Assembly: GCF_001949145.1 (NCBI RefSeq)
Contig: NW_019091435.1
Location: 775,960-839,959 of the forward strand
Direction of reading: 5' to 3'
Length of the DNA stretch: 64,000 bases
Source: Acanthaster planci
Taxonomy: Eukaryota; Echinodermata; Asteroidea; Valvatida; Acanthasteridae
Part shown: positions 30,201 to 36,480 of the stretch, piece after piece
How positions within the stretch are numbered: position 1 is the first letter of the stretch
Layout of the letters: each line of letters starts with the position of its first letter
Notes under the pieces: model-generated
Database searches by the model: none
Seen by the model: only the letters and a program-made list of their open reading frames with translations
Told to the model about the DNA's origin: nothing
Program-made: the position numbers and the translations under genes

Positions 30201-31549
30201 TTTGAAGTGTTTTCCTGAGAAAAGGTTCTTGAAAAGCCCAGGAAATGCTCTAAAATGCAGCTGAGAGCTTCTGAAGTCCAAAATTTTTGGGGCCCTTGGC
30301 CAGGCCCCGGACTTCACGCCATGGCTTCGTAAAATGTTGATAAATCACAATGGAAATCCCCCACAGTTTTGAAAAATCCTGGGGACAACCCTGAAAACAG
30401 TATTTTTTAACCAATATGTGAAGTCTACTGAATTTGTTTTTGTGTTCTTACTGACCAGCATGACTATCGAGTAATTATTCTCGGGTCGGATACCAGCTGG
30501 GAACATCTGCACATTATTCCTAGCACGATGGGTGAATTTGCCCCTTTACTGCGAGTTAAAAATCTGAACTGACATCATGCCGCCCAGCAGAAATTTTTAT
30601 ATAAATGATATATTTGTTGTTTCCTCATTAAAAAATATCAGCAGTAACGCTCCGCTCTGTTTGAATTTGGAAAAACTGTATACATTTACAGGGTAACAGG
30701 ACGTAAAACACTAGTTCAAACATTTGTTCAATCAACAAATTCTGTCAGGGCCAGCAGGGCCGCATTTTTTTGTCCAAAACAAGATCTAACAGTTTCGAAA
30801 GAGAGGGCCCTCTGTGCTTATGCAGTATTCATAATTCTCTCCATAACTTTAAGGAATGGTTTTTATAATAACGTATAGAGGTTTTAAATGCACTGGAGCT
30901 TGGCAACCAATGCGTGGATTGGCTGGGAGTACAGTTGACTTGAAATCTTCCACCTCAGATTCAGATTCTCTCTTTCGTTTGACAACTTTTTTTAACTTGT
31001 AAATAACAAGTGGGAAAGGAGCCATAAGTTTGGTTTGTTAGGTTACATGCATTAAATATGCATGTAACAGACCAATCACCAAACAGGGAACCGATATACC
31101 ATTTGGGAAATAAATTTGCAGCCAACCCTTCTTCCTGTATCATCAGATCTCCACAGCTATAGCGAGCCAAACACAATTTTTTCTTATTTTTAACCCAAAG
31201 GTCAAAACGTGCCAGGCCATACCACCACTAATTTGGTTGTTGTTTTTTGTAATTTCAAAATTAAGTAACCATGGATGCACAAATTGTCTACTTGTATACA
31301 ATTTACAACCCCAGTTACCTACACACTTTCAAAATGGCTTTTACGCAATTAAGGCACTTATGGGAAAAAGTCAAGTCACAGCTTCCCAATCATGTTGGTT
31401 GAAGAAACTTTGAAAAGTTTAAAGAAAACACTGTAAAACTGTTATATAAACAACTCCTTATCGACACATACCTTGTGATCTCTCGGTCTTGCATCCACCC
31501 TGCACACTGCTACAAATAGCACGATCAAACAGATCGCTACACCCTGCAT
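1..31549 (-). CDS. Follistatin-related protein, FSTL4/FSTL5-like (split gene, five coding exons seen, 3' end outside window)
   Basis: This is a secreted, calcium-binding extracellular protein of the follistatin-related (SPARC-like) family. The exons read, in order: a signal peptide (residues 1-20), a short basic linker (21-39), a cysteine-rich follistatin/Kazal module (about 40-107, with VCGSDG and HCELHRAAC), a long acidic spacer (about 125-200), and an EF-hand pair (about 203-307). Family members FSTL4 and FSTL5 share this order and continue with two immunoglobulin domains and a long C-terminal part, which would lie left of position 1. The similarity to FSTL4/5 is strongest in the segment beginning LDRKFLVSLM and around CSLLDILR. 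Splice phases agree at all four junctions (0, 1, 1, 1). Both big introns are loaded with transposons on both strands. The exact orthologue cannot be decided from the sequence alone. The family is extracellular and poorly understood biochemically, so no ligand is assigned. Confidence 0.85.
203..569 (-). other. FSTL-like intron 4
   Basis: AT-rich intron between the two EF-hand-region exons, with GT-AG ends on the minus strand. Nothing else was recognised in it. Confidence 0.8.
570..686 (-). CDS. FSTL-like gene: exon before the EF-hand pair
   Basis: The exon lies between an acceptor (ACTTCACCCTCAG) and the donor GTAAGT. It encodes IPTEVPCSEEGLVDLKTSIL followed by DHYRAQFSNSRDDPALPE. The part CSEEGLVDLKTSILDHY corresponds to the helix that follows the Kazal module in FSTL1, FSTL4 and FSTL5. 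The last base, C, joins the first two bases of the exon at 202 to make a leucine codon. Confidence 0.85.
687..1032 (-). other. FSTL-like intron 3
   Basis: AT-rich intron between the Kazal exon and the next exon, with a GTTTGT donor and a CCCTCAG acceptor on the minus strand. No repeat or gene was recognised. Confidence 0.8.
1033..1521 (-). CDS. FSTL-like gene: follistatin/Kazal exon with acidic spacer
   Basis: The exon is bounded by an acceptor (TTTACCTTACAG) and a donor (GTTTGT). It begins NSCTFMVCPKGSQC, a follistatin N-terminal module with an N-glycosylation sequon in FNSSLS. A Kazal core follows (CKSHQHPVCGSDG, then HCELHRAACIKQ and a final Cys in VQDAVC). All cysteines of the module are present. 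The second half is an unusually long acidic stretch of about 75 residues rich in D and E (for example DDNDDKDDEEYEPEEDKDE), which stands between the Kazal module and the EF-hands. Vertebrate FSTL4/5 have a shorter linker at this point, so this may be a lineage-specific expansion. The exon ends in phase 1. Confidence 0.88.
1522..2214. other. Start of FSTL-like intron 2, no gene recognised
   Basis: This is the donor-distal end of the 18.5-kb intron. It is AT-rich, with no recognisable coding signal apart from a short open frame on the minus strand near 2000-2214. That frame diverges from the first plus-strand Polinton ORF and could belong to the Polinton, but it shows no motif. Confidence 0.5.
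2258..3260 (+). pseudogene. Polinton minor-capsid-like protein remnant
   Basis: The stretch begins METHSFYLTENPQTFKL. Near its end it carries a segment resembling the shared C-terminal motif of a single-jelly-roll-type structural protein found in many Polintons (IDELTFSLKNKQGQL... IGDGILIEL). The assignment rests on remembered family pattern and is tentative. It is a broken fossil. The bases after 3070 hold a short charged helix-like segment that may belong to a separate Polinton protein. Confidence 0.45.
3260..5140. other. Non-Polinton insert or decayed sequence inside the Polinton
   Basis: No Polinton motif is seen here. Bases 3355-3510 hold a degenerate run of GGGCACACCA-type repeats. The rest is ordinary AT-rich sequence with a few ACATGTAC motifs near 4825. 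It separates two Polinton blocks and is probably one or more later insertions. No terminal repeats were found to define them. Confidence 0.45.
5150..5660 (+). pseudogene. Polinton-associated hydrophobic and helical protein remnants
   Basis: A glycine/alanine-rich hydrophobic segment (IGIPAILGVITGPVGLVMKG) is followed by a charged helical segment (ISQEEFVLILSELKKINKMK). Both types recur as small proteins of unknown function in invertebrate Polintons, as far as I recall. Broken fossil; no function assigned. Confidence 0.45.
5706..6760 (+). pseudogene. Polinton-associated large uncharacterised protein remnant
   Basis: The stretch starts MGHNFSHLAIVVNKHNSFAA and later carries SIRAYIYAILGAQAQTKTSV and a glutamine-rich helical tail. 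It sits just before the convergent minus-strand Polinton genes. The family is one I associate with Polinton-type elements, but its role is unknown. Broken fossil. Confidence 0.45.
6759..7690 (-). pseudogene. Polinton small accessory proteins (three frames)
   Basis: Three small minus-strand frames lie here. The first (6759-7034) begins MAEGGFDGIEMGG. The second (7086-7331) is an 81-residue protein with two hydrophobic segments. The third (about 7360-7690) is basic, with EQGKKLAEHDKKMKQWLAKM followed by a membrane segment and KKKP. The last resembles a small membrane protein common in invertebrate Polintons. Functions are unknown. Confidence 0.4.
7691..8215 (-). pseudogene. Polinton-associated uncharacterised protein
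   Basis: A minus-strand frame of about 166 residues begins MPIQKLKANPHKPQNLNP and contains LNNDPIISQTMGHFL and a C-terminal lysine/acid-rich tail. It is one of the better-preserved frames of the element. No catalytic motif is seen. It lies directly upstream of the small accessory frames, in the same direction. Confidence 0.4.
8216..8700. other. Polinton noncoding spacer
   Basis: No coding motif was found. Bases 8425-8525 hold three or four imperfect repeats built around CTAGCTNNTNAGTTAGTTT. Their role is unknown. Confidence 0.4.
8773..9024 (-). pseudogene. Cysteine-rich zinc-ribbon-like protein (Polinton cargo)
   Basis: This minus-strand frame begins MKNRICKICKKQKNLSDF. It carries a CxxC pair, a second CxxC (CCNQC), and the repeat-type motif CPHGRQKRQCIECNGTGICR. 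The C-x-H-G-R...C-x-x-C-x-G-x-x-I-C pattern is known from large DNA virus proteins, where it often sits beside endonuclease-like domains. Presence in this Polinton is therefore reasonable. Function unknown; possibly DNA-binding. Confidence 0.5.
9120..9705 (-). pseudogene. Polinton DNA-packaging ATPase remnant (FtsK/HerA type)
   Basis: The N-terminal part contains a clear Walker A motif (VLIVGKTGSGKTQWI, about 9620-9665). The later part carries a hydrophobic strand ending in acidic residues (FVVDDC, near 9400), suitable for Walker B. Position and direction next to the major capsid gene fit the Polinton packaging ATPase. Broken fossil. Confidence 0.75.
9738..10923 (-). pseudogene. Polinton major capsid protein remnant (double jelly-roll family)
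   Basis: Several minus-strand stretches match segments I know from invertebrate Polinton capsid proteins: PGTVKLAFTLDLDGASDDN, LTYQLTFNELSKVVKSADTA, and VKGKPNQLYSQGLFEYQHWN with GLWLDFRS. They occur in the expected order. Broken fossil with several breaks. It lies beside the packaging ATPase, as in other Polintons. Confidence 0.75.
10950..11480 (+). pseudogene. Polinton retroviral-type integrase remnant
   Basis: The frame reads VYSELTGKKHVTVVDPGSEF and later GEPGVHRLQGIVERFNRTLA, the second half of a DDE integrase core: the D of VDPGSEF and the E of IVERFNRTL. The N-terminal part and zinc domain are not seen. It is divergent from the capsid gene and convergent with the polymerase remnant. 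Broken fossil. Confidence 0.7.
11370..11900 (-). pseudogene. Protein-primed family B DNA polymerase remnant (Polinton)
   Basis: Only the C-terminal region remains. It includes the palm motif YTDTDSLLLEI (about 11740-11770), preceded by MLDLSKTLMYDFYYV, and a later segment MKDEFGGQVISEAVCIRPKM. The YxDTDS motif marks family B polymerases and the neighbours mark it as Polinton. Most of the gene (exonuclease and fingers) is missing. Confidence 0.75.
11900..12239. other. Junction between Polinton remnant and DIRS-like element
   Basis: AT-rich sequence with no coding motif. The Polinton end lies somewhere here, but no terminal repeat was recognised. Confidence 0.4.
12240..14790 (-). mobile_element. 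DIRS-like tyrosine-recombinase retroelement, broken fossil
   Basis: Read on the minus strand, the order is reverse transcriptase (around 14550-14750, with YQFPALSFGLSTLPSLFTRI), RNase H and a connecting region (about 13250-14480, including LGFLINHDKSAFDPSQ and GLRMRPLQLHLLSW). A tyrosine recombinase follows (about 12250-13085, with ILAGPPFEPLSDTSDLHLSI). This RT-RH-YR order is diagnostic of DIRS-type elements. It lacks its gag-like part, and no inverted or split direct terminal repeats were found. Multiple breaks, at least eight by rough count. The 250-codon plus-strand open frame at 13166-13918 is its antisense shadow. Confidence 0.8.
14791..15550. other. Intron sequence, no gene recognised
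   Basis: No coding motif. Fragments resembling the subterminal motif of the neighbouring pogo-like elements (GTTGCAGTATAGCACACTC) occur near 14770 and 14910. Confidence 0.4.
15550..15870 (+). repeat. Partial copy of the pogo-like element family
   Basis: It begins with TTAGTAGATTCCCATCATAGCACTCTC-like sequence. It then parallels 16490-16740, with shared ACATGTA motifs, TGTATTGGCAGATGTA, and a segment ending in CTTCAAAAACTGCCA. No matching 3' terminus was found. Confidence 0.55.
15880..16170 (+). repeat. Minisatellite, about 32-33 bp unit
   Basis: About seven degenerate copies of a unit close to GTGGGAAAAGATTTTCACA followed by GATTTTCACACAA. The clearest copies lie at 15957-16150. A diverged relative in reverse orientation lies at 17490-17760. 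Confidence 0.8.
16752..17120 (+). repeat. Direct repeat copy A inside the pogo-like element
   Basis: It contains CATTCATGGACAG, AACCATGTGACCACAGAAAGT, ATATTTCAATGTTGATT and CACCACAAGAATAAATAAAA. Each landmark recurs in the same order in copy B (17785-18017 plus 18789-18960). Homology resumes at 17285-17335 (GTGGTCAGCACGTCC...), so copy A carries roughly 150 bp that copy B lacks. Confidence 0.7.
17490..17775 (-). repeat. Degenerate minisatellite, inverted relative of 15843-16170
   Basis: Bases 17745-17775, reverse-complemented, read CAGTACATTGCATTTGAAAG. This matches CAGTACATTGCGATTGAAAG at about 15847-15866, where the TTTTCACA minisatellite begins. The array here is weaker (TTTTCGCAAAATTTTCACAC). 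Confidence 0.55.
17785..18960 (+). repeat. Direct repeat copy B, split by a nested element
   Basis: Homologous to copy A, with the same landmark order. The homology is interrupted exactly by the TA-flanked insert at 18018-18786 and resumes at about 18789 with ACGTACAATTAAGC. Confidence 0.65.
18018..18786. mobile_element. Nested pogo-like MITE, 769 bp
   Basis: The left end is CAGTCGACTCTCGTTAAAAC. The right end, reverse-complemented, is CAGTCAACTCTCAGTAATAA. TA target duplications flank it at 18016-18017 and 18787-18788. These are the ends expected of pogo/Tigger-type elements. No transposase is encoded. Confidence 0.75.
19357..20014. other. Intron 2 near the microexon, no gene recognised
   Basis: Ordinary intron sequence. 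The acceptor-proximal side of the FSTL-like microexon's donor lies at its right end. No repeat was recognised. Confidence 0.5.
20015..20051 (-). CDS. FSTL-like gene: 37-bp microexon
   Basis: This minus-strand 37-base exon lies between the acceptor TTATTTTCTATGCAG and the donor GTAAAT. In phase 0 it reads RRHHGEADYKDE plus one base. That base completes a valine codon with the first two bases of the exon at 1521, giving DE-V-NSCTF. Its length (one more than a multiple of three) is exactly what is needed to bridge the phase-0 end of the signal-peptide exon and the phase-1 start of the Kazal exon, which cannot be joined directly. It encodes the hydrophilic linker between signal peptide and follistatin module. 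It sits 11.4 kb from the upstream exon and 18.5 kb from the downstream one. It is inferred from splice signals and phase, not from strong protein similarity. Confidence 0.7.
20052..20473. other. Intron 1 left end, no gene recognised
   Basis: AT-rich sequence including the polypyrimidine acceptor of the microexon. Nothing else was seen. Confidence 0.5.
20474..20935 (+). pseudogene. Zinc-finger-like acidic protein, 153-residue open frame, unknown
   Basis: The open frame contains one incomplete C2H2-like finger (KPYACHQYDKCFGRKSNLER, about residues 19-38) that lacks the full set of zinc ligands. A strongly acidic stretch follows (about 45-75), then a charged helical domain with WLAEARETNREMWHEGMDE and WTVKQDFFDTYKEFLSNF. 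Small proteins with a finger followed by this sort of helical domain occur in many copies in invertebrate genomes, to my recollection, usually near mobile elements. It lies within intron 1 of the FSTL-like gene, on the opposite strand. No introns, promoter or terminal repeats were recognised. It could be a retained copy of a repeat-borne gene. Confidence 0.45.
20936..21340. other. Intron sequence, no gene recognised
   Basis: No coding or repeat signal was recognised between the zinc-finger-like frame and the YR element. Confidence 0.45.
21346..22245 (+). pseudogene. YR element gag-like low-complexity region
   Basis: Open frames rich in Gly, Ala, Ser, Val and Pro, with a repeating pattern of the type 'PSVSGMGSAGAA', about 30 residues per turn. 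They are preceded by a basic segment (GKRGRPRKTVYPISKWAKR). A similar composition marks 27.59-28.0 kb, where the second YR element begins. Function unknown. Confidence 0.45.
22690..23270 (+). pseudogene. YR element gag-like C-terminal region with Cys/His motif
   Basis: It contains WTDAFLVFSSIYLQAKPDHV, then an 'AASKYACFGWRKYNTEFRSR' segment, and a cysteine-rich end CKFCYCCTLCGAAGHGKVAC. The same order of elements appears at 28.43-28.75 kb. This layout is typical of the protein preceding RT in DIRS/Ngaro elements. Confidence 0.6.
23360..23870 (+). pseudogene. YR element reverse transcriptase remnant
   Basis: It contains MPIAKGDFDLLGMKL, DKCLPMGVRGAPAYFEMFSS and the catalytic-type VNYMDDFLCIG at about 23818-23850. 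Broken fossil. Confidence 0.65.
24180..25000 (+). pseudogene. YR element tyrosine recombinase remnant
   Basis: An N-terminal core-binding-like part (LSLAPGTKDAYQWATDTFQD, then SSTLALHVAAVSFALGH) is followed by weaker catalytic-domain pieces, including TRYQLRAVLHKALGYVGL and FGTHSE. Broken fossil. Confidence 0.6.
25280..25720 (+). pseudogene. Possible SGNH-hydrolase-like remnant at the YR element 3' side
   Basis: A segment resembling VWVVGNSLIRQAE at about 25298-25336 looks like the first block of an SGNH-family hydrolase, with Ser in a 'G-[DN]-S' context. SGNH-like modules are known from some Ngaro-type retrotransposons. The remainder is poorly preserved, so the assignment is tentative. Confidence 0.4.
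25725..25930 (+). repeat. Tandem duplication, two units of about 102 bp
   Basis: Unit 1 (25725-25828) and unit 2 (25829-25930) share the order TGGAAGTC, TGTTAA, GTCAGTTGGT, GGTACACTAA and TATGGCA, at perhaps 70-75% identity by eye. They lie just after the hydrolase-like remnant and may be part of the element's 3' end. Confidence 0.7.
26230..27590 (+). mobile_element. LINE fragment, CR1/jockey-like reverse transcriptase
   Basis: Non-LTR RT motifs are easy to follow: ATGIDGISCKLVKAKCPAIC (motif 0-1 type), GAIFLDLKKGFDTVNHDILL (motif A), GVPQGSILGLLFF (motif B), and MNMYSDDTLLMF in place of the usual YADD (about 27113-27124). KTKFMVFGT and KHLG-type segments follow. The frame has a stop where a tyrosine codon is usual in the RPIS motif (about 26632), a shift near 26720, and a stop at about 27315. 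The endonuclease half is absent. The fragment ends at about 27590 inside the thumb-like region (VKLHNQQCD), where the next YR element begins, so it was cut by that junction. Confidence 0.8.
27590..29200 (+). mobile_element. Second Ngaro/DIRS-like YR element, partial fossil
   Basis: It repeats the plan of the element at 21.34 kb: a low-complexity gag-like start, an 'RAADPTSTCSWGDMDIELWV' segment, a Cys/His cluster CYAFNKATGCRYMYASCKVA followed by CSSCFCYGHG, then an 'LEQYPNRHATSMLLEGFTGG' segment that in this family opens the RT frame. The RT proper, RNase H and recombinase are missing to the right. Broken, with few breaks in what remains. Confidence 0.6.
29200..31471. other. Intron 1 right part, no gene recognised
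   Basis: Mostly AT-rich. Bases 29378-29452 form an imperfect palindrome (GGGAGCTACTGCTACTTGCTCCC-type ends), probably a small foldback repeat. Bases 30205-30325 look like a dispersed repeat (CAAAATTTTTGGGGCCCTTGGCCAGGCCCC). No exon was recognised. Confidence 0.45.
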
Positions 31550-31570
31550 GATACTGTTCTGTCAAGCGTC
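31472..31570 (-). CDS. FSTL-like gene: exon with start codon and signal peptide
   Basis: On the minus strand an ATG at 31549-31547 opens 26 codons, MQGVAICLIVLFVAVC..., followed directly by the donor GTATGT (31471-31466). The peptide is a typical signal sequence: a hydrophobic core AICLIVLFVAV and a likely cleavage site after VDA, before RPRDHK. The same 'signal peptide, then RP and basic residues' start occurs in FSTL5. Upstream of the ATG, bases 31550-31570 are untranslated. They are preceded by a pyrimidine-rich acceptor ending GTTGGCAG, so a further noncoding first exon is expected to the right. The exon ends in phase 0, which matches the microexon at 20015-20051. No promoter was recognised. 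Confidence 0.78.
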
Positions 31571-34500
31571 CTGCCAACACATAGGAATCAAATAGGGACA
31601 AGAAAAATAATTCATTTAAGTCATTTTATTTCCTTCTGTAATTACTAAAATAACATTGTTACTGAATCCCCATAGGTTAAACTCCACCCTACAATATACA
31701 AAAGTACTACAGAATGAGCCGTCTTACTGCTCTGTATACAGTGTAGCTGCGTAAGGGTCTACGTATTAGAATGATTAACATCGTTCAAATAGCACATTTG
31801 TGTTTCATGTTTCATTTTGTTTACATATTTGTATTGTGGGGCTTTTTATACCAACATGAATTTGTTCATTTATGAGCAAAACTGTGATGTAATCCAAGAC
31901 ACTGGATCTCAACTTGTGTACACAAAATTGCTAGATTCTTAAAACTTTGAACATGAAACAAGCAAACTTAACAGTTTCTTTTGGATTTACATCACAAACT
32001 TGTCACTTGATTGTTGACACTGTTTGTCGGTCGTTCAGTATCCAAACACCCAGAATTTTAGCTTGGTCGACATACTGAAGGGACTTTCATTTATTTTAAG
32101 AACGGCAGGGGTGGGGGCTACATGTTTGTAACATACTTGAAGAGATTGACACTTGGATTTAAAAAAAGCTCATTATTGTCTGTCCATTGACAAAATACAT
32201 CAGGGATTCCCTAAAGCTGGCTGCTATGTGAGTAGGAACAGTTTTCAGCCAGTGTTAAATCACCAACACATTTCCAACAACTTATATTACTAAGAACATC
32301 ACCTACCGCATCATTAATGATGGCCTGAAACCGAATAGGTCCCAAGTTAGTACCATAATTGAGGTAGAACACTGGCCAGTGATTTATATGTTGACTGAGT
32401 CTGGTTATAAAGAACACACTGCATCCGATTGCTGAGAAAGTCGCACAAGCAAGTCTCTGTGATAATGTCAATGTCTTCTGATGAAAAATCAGCTTAATAA
32501 CCAAAGACTGAGTATTCGTCAAGAGGAAATATGTTGCTTGCTGGTTGATGTCATGTTTACCGCTGGACGACACGAGAGATGCAAGATCCGCAGGGTGACT
32601 GACACTATTAGTAGCAGGTGTATCATATCATGGACCCCCATGATCATATGGAACACCATACAGACTGGAAATCAAACTGCAACCCTATGCTGCAACAAAC
32701 CATTGATCGTGTGACAGATAATAAAGAGACCAAAGAACTGAAATCAGCAGTTTCCTGAAATCAGCAGTTCCCAGTACCGAGAACGAGTACCTCCATGGTA
32801 CAACAAGGCGACCGCGACAATCTCATAAATGGTGCTGTATTGTGCCAAACCGGCGGTATCCTCAGAGACTTCGGCCAGAATAAGAGCCTAATTCCTTAAC
32901 TAATGAGCTGTCAATCAATCCTTTCTGCAAGGCTTTTTCCAAAAGCCTCAGAGGAATTTATTTTGAGGCGATTTTTTTCCAAGCAAGTATAACCGGTGAT
33001 GTTGCCCTCCATAAGACATACCTGCCAAGTCTCACGCATTAGGTGTGAGACACACGCATTTTGATCAAATCTCACGTTCACACGCATAAAGCTCAAAATC
33101 CAACGCATTCTGCAAATGATCATGATAATTCACAAAAACTTGCACATTGGACAACAAGGTCGGTTGCGTGCATCAATTTGCTTTCTATATACTTTACTGC
33201 ACGCGCGCACTGCACATTCAGTCACGGCTCACCTGGACACGTGAAGCACACAAAAAATGGCAGACAGGCTGTGCAGAGCGAGTGGCAAAGCTCGTCCTGA
33301 GTACACATGTGGAACTGGTTGCCACGCGCGCCTTGATTAATGACTATGCACCACTGATGACTCACGCCACGTTAGGCCATCTCCGAAACTACGAAGACCA
33401 CGTGTTTGATGTAGCTTGGCCCACAGACAAACACTCTGTCAGTTCATGTACAGTGTACATTGAACATTACATGGCGCACAGTATATGCAGTATCGCACAC
33501 ATGCAATTGTGTTTGATGTAGCCTGGCCTATAGGTAAACACTGTCTCATTTCAAGGAAGAAATAAGACCCAGTCCTAACGTGTATTTCTTGCGCTTATAC
33601 ATGGGGCCTTGTAGGGTACTGGAACAATGGGTAGTACCCCACAAGGCCAGTTTTTACCTTGTGGAATTGGTACCCCACAAGAATTTCACGAAAGTGATAT
33701 TTGGAAATAACTCAAAAAGGTGAAATTTTTGATGGGTAAAAATCCGTCACAAATTGAGGTGTTTTATATAAAGGATACACGGTCGAAATTTCAACCCAGG
33801 AAAGTGAATTTGGTTTAAATTGGAGTGATTTGAAATTTTTTGCATGTTGTGTGGGAGTTCTGTACCAAAAGGCGATTTTTGTGAGCAGGGAAACTCAGGA
33901 TCTTTTAATTTAGTTTGGGGTCACAATTAATGGGGTAAACATTAAATTTATGATTTTTTTAAATGCTATGAATTTCTTGTTATTTTGAAATATTTCATGT
34001 GAACTAAATGCTTTCAATTTCTGTTACCCTTTAATGCAGCTTGTCTTAGGTCGAGTTCAAAAATCCAGTCTAAGTTTTTTGGTGAGTTTCTAAACTCACC
34101 TAAAAAATGAACAGAAATTTTCATGATGCCGACCGGATTTGTTGCACCTACAAAAAGATCGGACAAGTCTGCATAACTTTCCAACCGAAGCGAAACTGAG
34201 ACAAATTTGGACATCAAAAGTCAGACTGACCAGAGCCAACTGGTCAGAACTGACAGCGAGCTCCAAAATGTACAGTGCGCTTTTCTAGCTACGTGTTTTC
34301 TTTTGAACTTGTATGACTCGTTTGGGCTTAAATTTAAACGATTGCTCCCCTCAGACGCTGCACCCACGATCTTCGACAGATCAAAGAATGCCCGTGAACA
34401 AAGATGAAGAGGATTTTTCATGAAACGCAGGCATCGACGATGTGTACATGTATTTCATTCCGCGGGCACGAACATTGGGTGTCCTCTCCATTCCAGAAGT

Positions 34501-34740
34501 ACCAAAAGGGTACCTGACTCTAATTGTGGGTTCTCAAATTTACGTGACACATATCACCTGTTATGTCAGGATTAATCCATCCATTTAAAACAAAGGGAAT
34601 TTATCCGTTTTCCCCCTATCATGTTACTGGCATACTAGCATACTACTAATTAAAATTTGTCCACGGAGGTCTTCCGTGACCCTTTAAGGCTCTTGTCAAT
34701 AAACTAAACGGGGTGGTGGGGTTGCGTTTTACACCCAGGA
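31571..34740. other. Upstream of FSTL-like coding start, no gene recognised
   Basis: Probably a 5' UTR intron, because the acceptor at 31571-31572 implies an upstream noncoding exon. Bases 33018-33115 hold a small repeat with the inverted pattern CTCACGCATT/AGGTGTGAG. Bases 33605-33700 hold GGCCTTGTAGGGTACT paired with GTACCCCACAAGGCC and again with TACCCCACAAG. No convincing exon was seen. Confidence 0.45.
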
Positions 34741-35114
34741 AGATTACACCTTGATTTAATTATTGATGACACGAACACCAGACACGCATTCAAATCTCTA
34801 AATGTGAGAAAAGCAACAGGTCCAGATGGCATCTCCAAAAAGCTCCTAAGACTGTGCGCGGATGAACTTTACGGTATTGCAACTCTTCTCTATAGCTGGT
34901 CTTTGCGGATTTGTGTCATTCCACACAACCTAAAAAAGTCTGAAAGCGTACCGATCCCGAAACGGATTCCAGTTACATGTATGAATGACAGTAGGCCTGG
35001 GCTATGACGTCTAATCTAATGAAACGGCTTGAACGAGTAGTACTCCAGTTTTTAAAAACAATTATTCCGAAGTGTTTTGACTCATATCAATTTGCCAATG
35101 GAAAAAATCGCTCT
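34741..35114 (+). mobile_element. LINE fragment, short reverse transcriptase piece
   Basis: The frame reads LNVRKATGPDGISKKLLRLC, then a thumb-ward segment with LERVVLQFLKTI and CFDSYQFANGKNRSVEDA. These are the first RT blocks of a non-LTR element distinct from the one at 26.2 kb. One stop or shift lies near 35005. It ends at about 35114, where the BEL/Pao remnant begins on the opposite strand. Confidence 0.7.
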
Positions 35115-36480
35115 GTCGAGGATGCAGGTTCGTTTGATTCTCCACCGCCTGTGCATTAATGTGTATCGCGCAGGCGTATTGCTTGCTGAAATGGTGCCCA
35201 CGCTATTACAACGTTGTACTGCAAGTAAGTACCTGCAAGCAGGTAAGCAGCATGGCAGGAGTGAGTGCTTGAGGATCATTTGCATCTGAGGACATTGTGA
35301 GGAATTCACAATGGCGCATGCCTCTGCCATGAAGGTGACAAGTGTTTTGTGGGTAAGCTGGTGTCGTCCCAGTTGAGCGAACATTGAATGTAGGATGCGA
35401 CGGACATTTTGAATGTTTCGTTCCCATACTCCTCCAAAGTGGGATGCTTTGGGTGGATTAAATACCCATTCATAGTTCTTGGTCGCCAAGTGCTGTGTTG
35501 TTTCCTCTCGGTCAAGTTCTCCTTCAGCGCCAATGAAGTTAGTCCCTGTCACACCTCAAGCGAGCTACAGGGCCACAGAGTGAGATCAAGCATCTTAGAG
35601 CTGAAATGAAGGCTGGAGTGTCAAGGGACTCAGTGACTTCAATGTGTATGGCTCTTGTACATAGGCAAGTGAAAATGACTGCCCATCTTTTAGCCTTGGG
35701 TGAGCTGCTTCGCGTTTTCCTCATGGTGACTGGCCACGGTCCAAACATGTTCATTCCTGCGTTCGTGAATGGGAGTGTAACTGCCACCCTGTCTTTGGGG
35801 AGATCGGTCATAACTTGGGTAGTGAATTTGCCCCTTAACTTGCAGCAGAAGGTGCACTGATCAATGATGCTTCTGACCAGATTATGGGCACCGATGATCC
35901 ATTCGCCTCCACTCCGCACTGCGGCAAAGGTGGTGTGTCTCCCTTGGTGTTGCACTTCACAATGAAAATGCTAGACGATCAACCTGGCGACGTGGTTGTC
36001 TTTTGGTATGAGAATGGGGTGACGTCTGCCTAACAGGAGGTCTGCTTGTCAAAGTCTCCCTCCAACTCTGATGAGTCCATCTTCATCAAGAAATGGGCTG
36101 AGTGAGTTGATAGGACTTTTCTTATTCACCAGATTGTATGGGGTTCGATTGCCTTTAGTAACTGATTTGAGGCAGTCTAGCTCGTTGTGGAAGTGCTGTC
36201 TTTGTACTGCACGGAAAATCAATGTTTCCGCTTGTTGCAGTTCATCCAGCGTCGCCTTTCTGCGTGTGTCATTTTGGTCGTTGGGTGATGTTGCGTTGGT
36301 AGAGCCGTTGGGTTGCCTCTGCTTGAAAGCATCCAACTTAGCTATCAGAGTTGCCACTGCTCTCCTCAGAGAAGTCCAGGTAAAAAATTGTTTGAATCGC
36401 TCGCAGCCCAAGTGCTGGTAGTCAGTCTATGGTCTGCAACATCTGTAGCATGGACTTTGGCTTCTTTGTGGACCTCGGGG
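35100..36480 (-). pseudogene. BEL/Pao integrase remnant
   Basis: It starts with a spacer ending DEDGLIRVGGRL (about 36050-36085). The zinc-type segment CTFCCKLRGK and the core follow, with a 'FTNAGMNMFGPW' first strand, FTCLCTRAIHIEV, and FNPPKASHFGGVWERNIQNV near the third catalytic position. All are typical of BEL/Pao integrases. Broken fossil. Confidence 0.8.
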
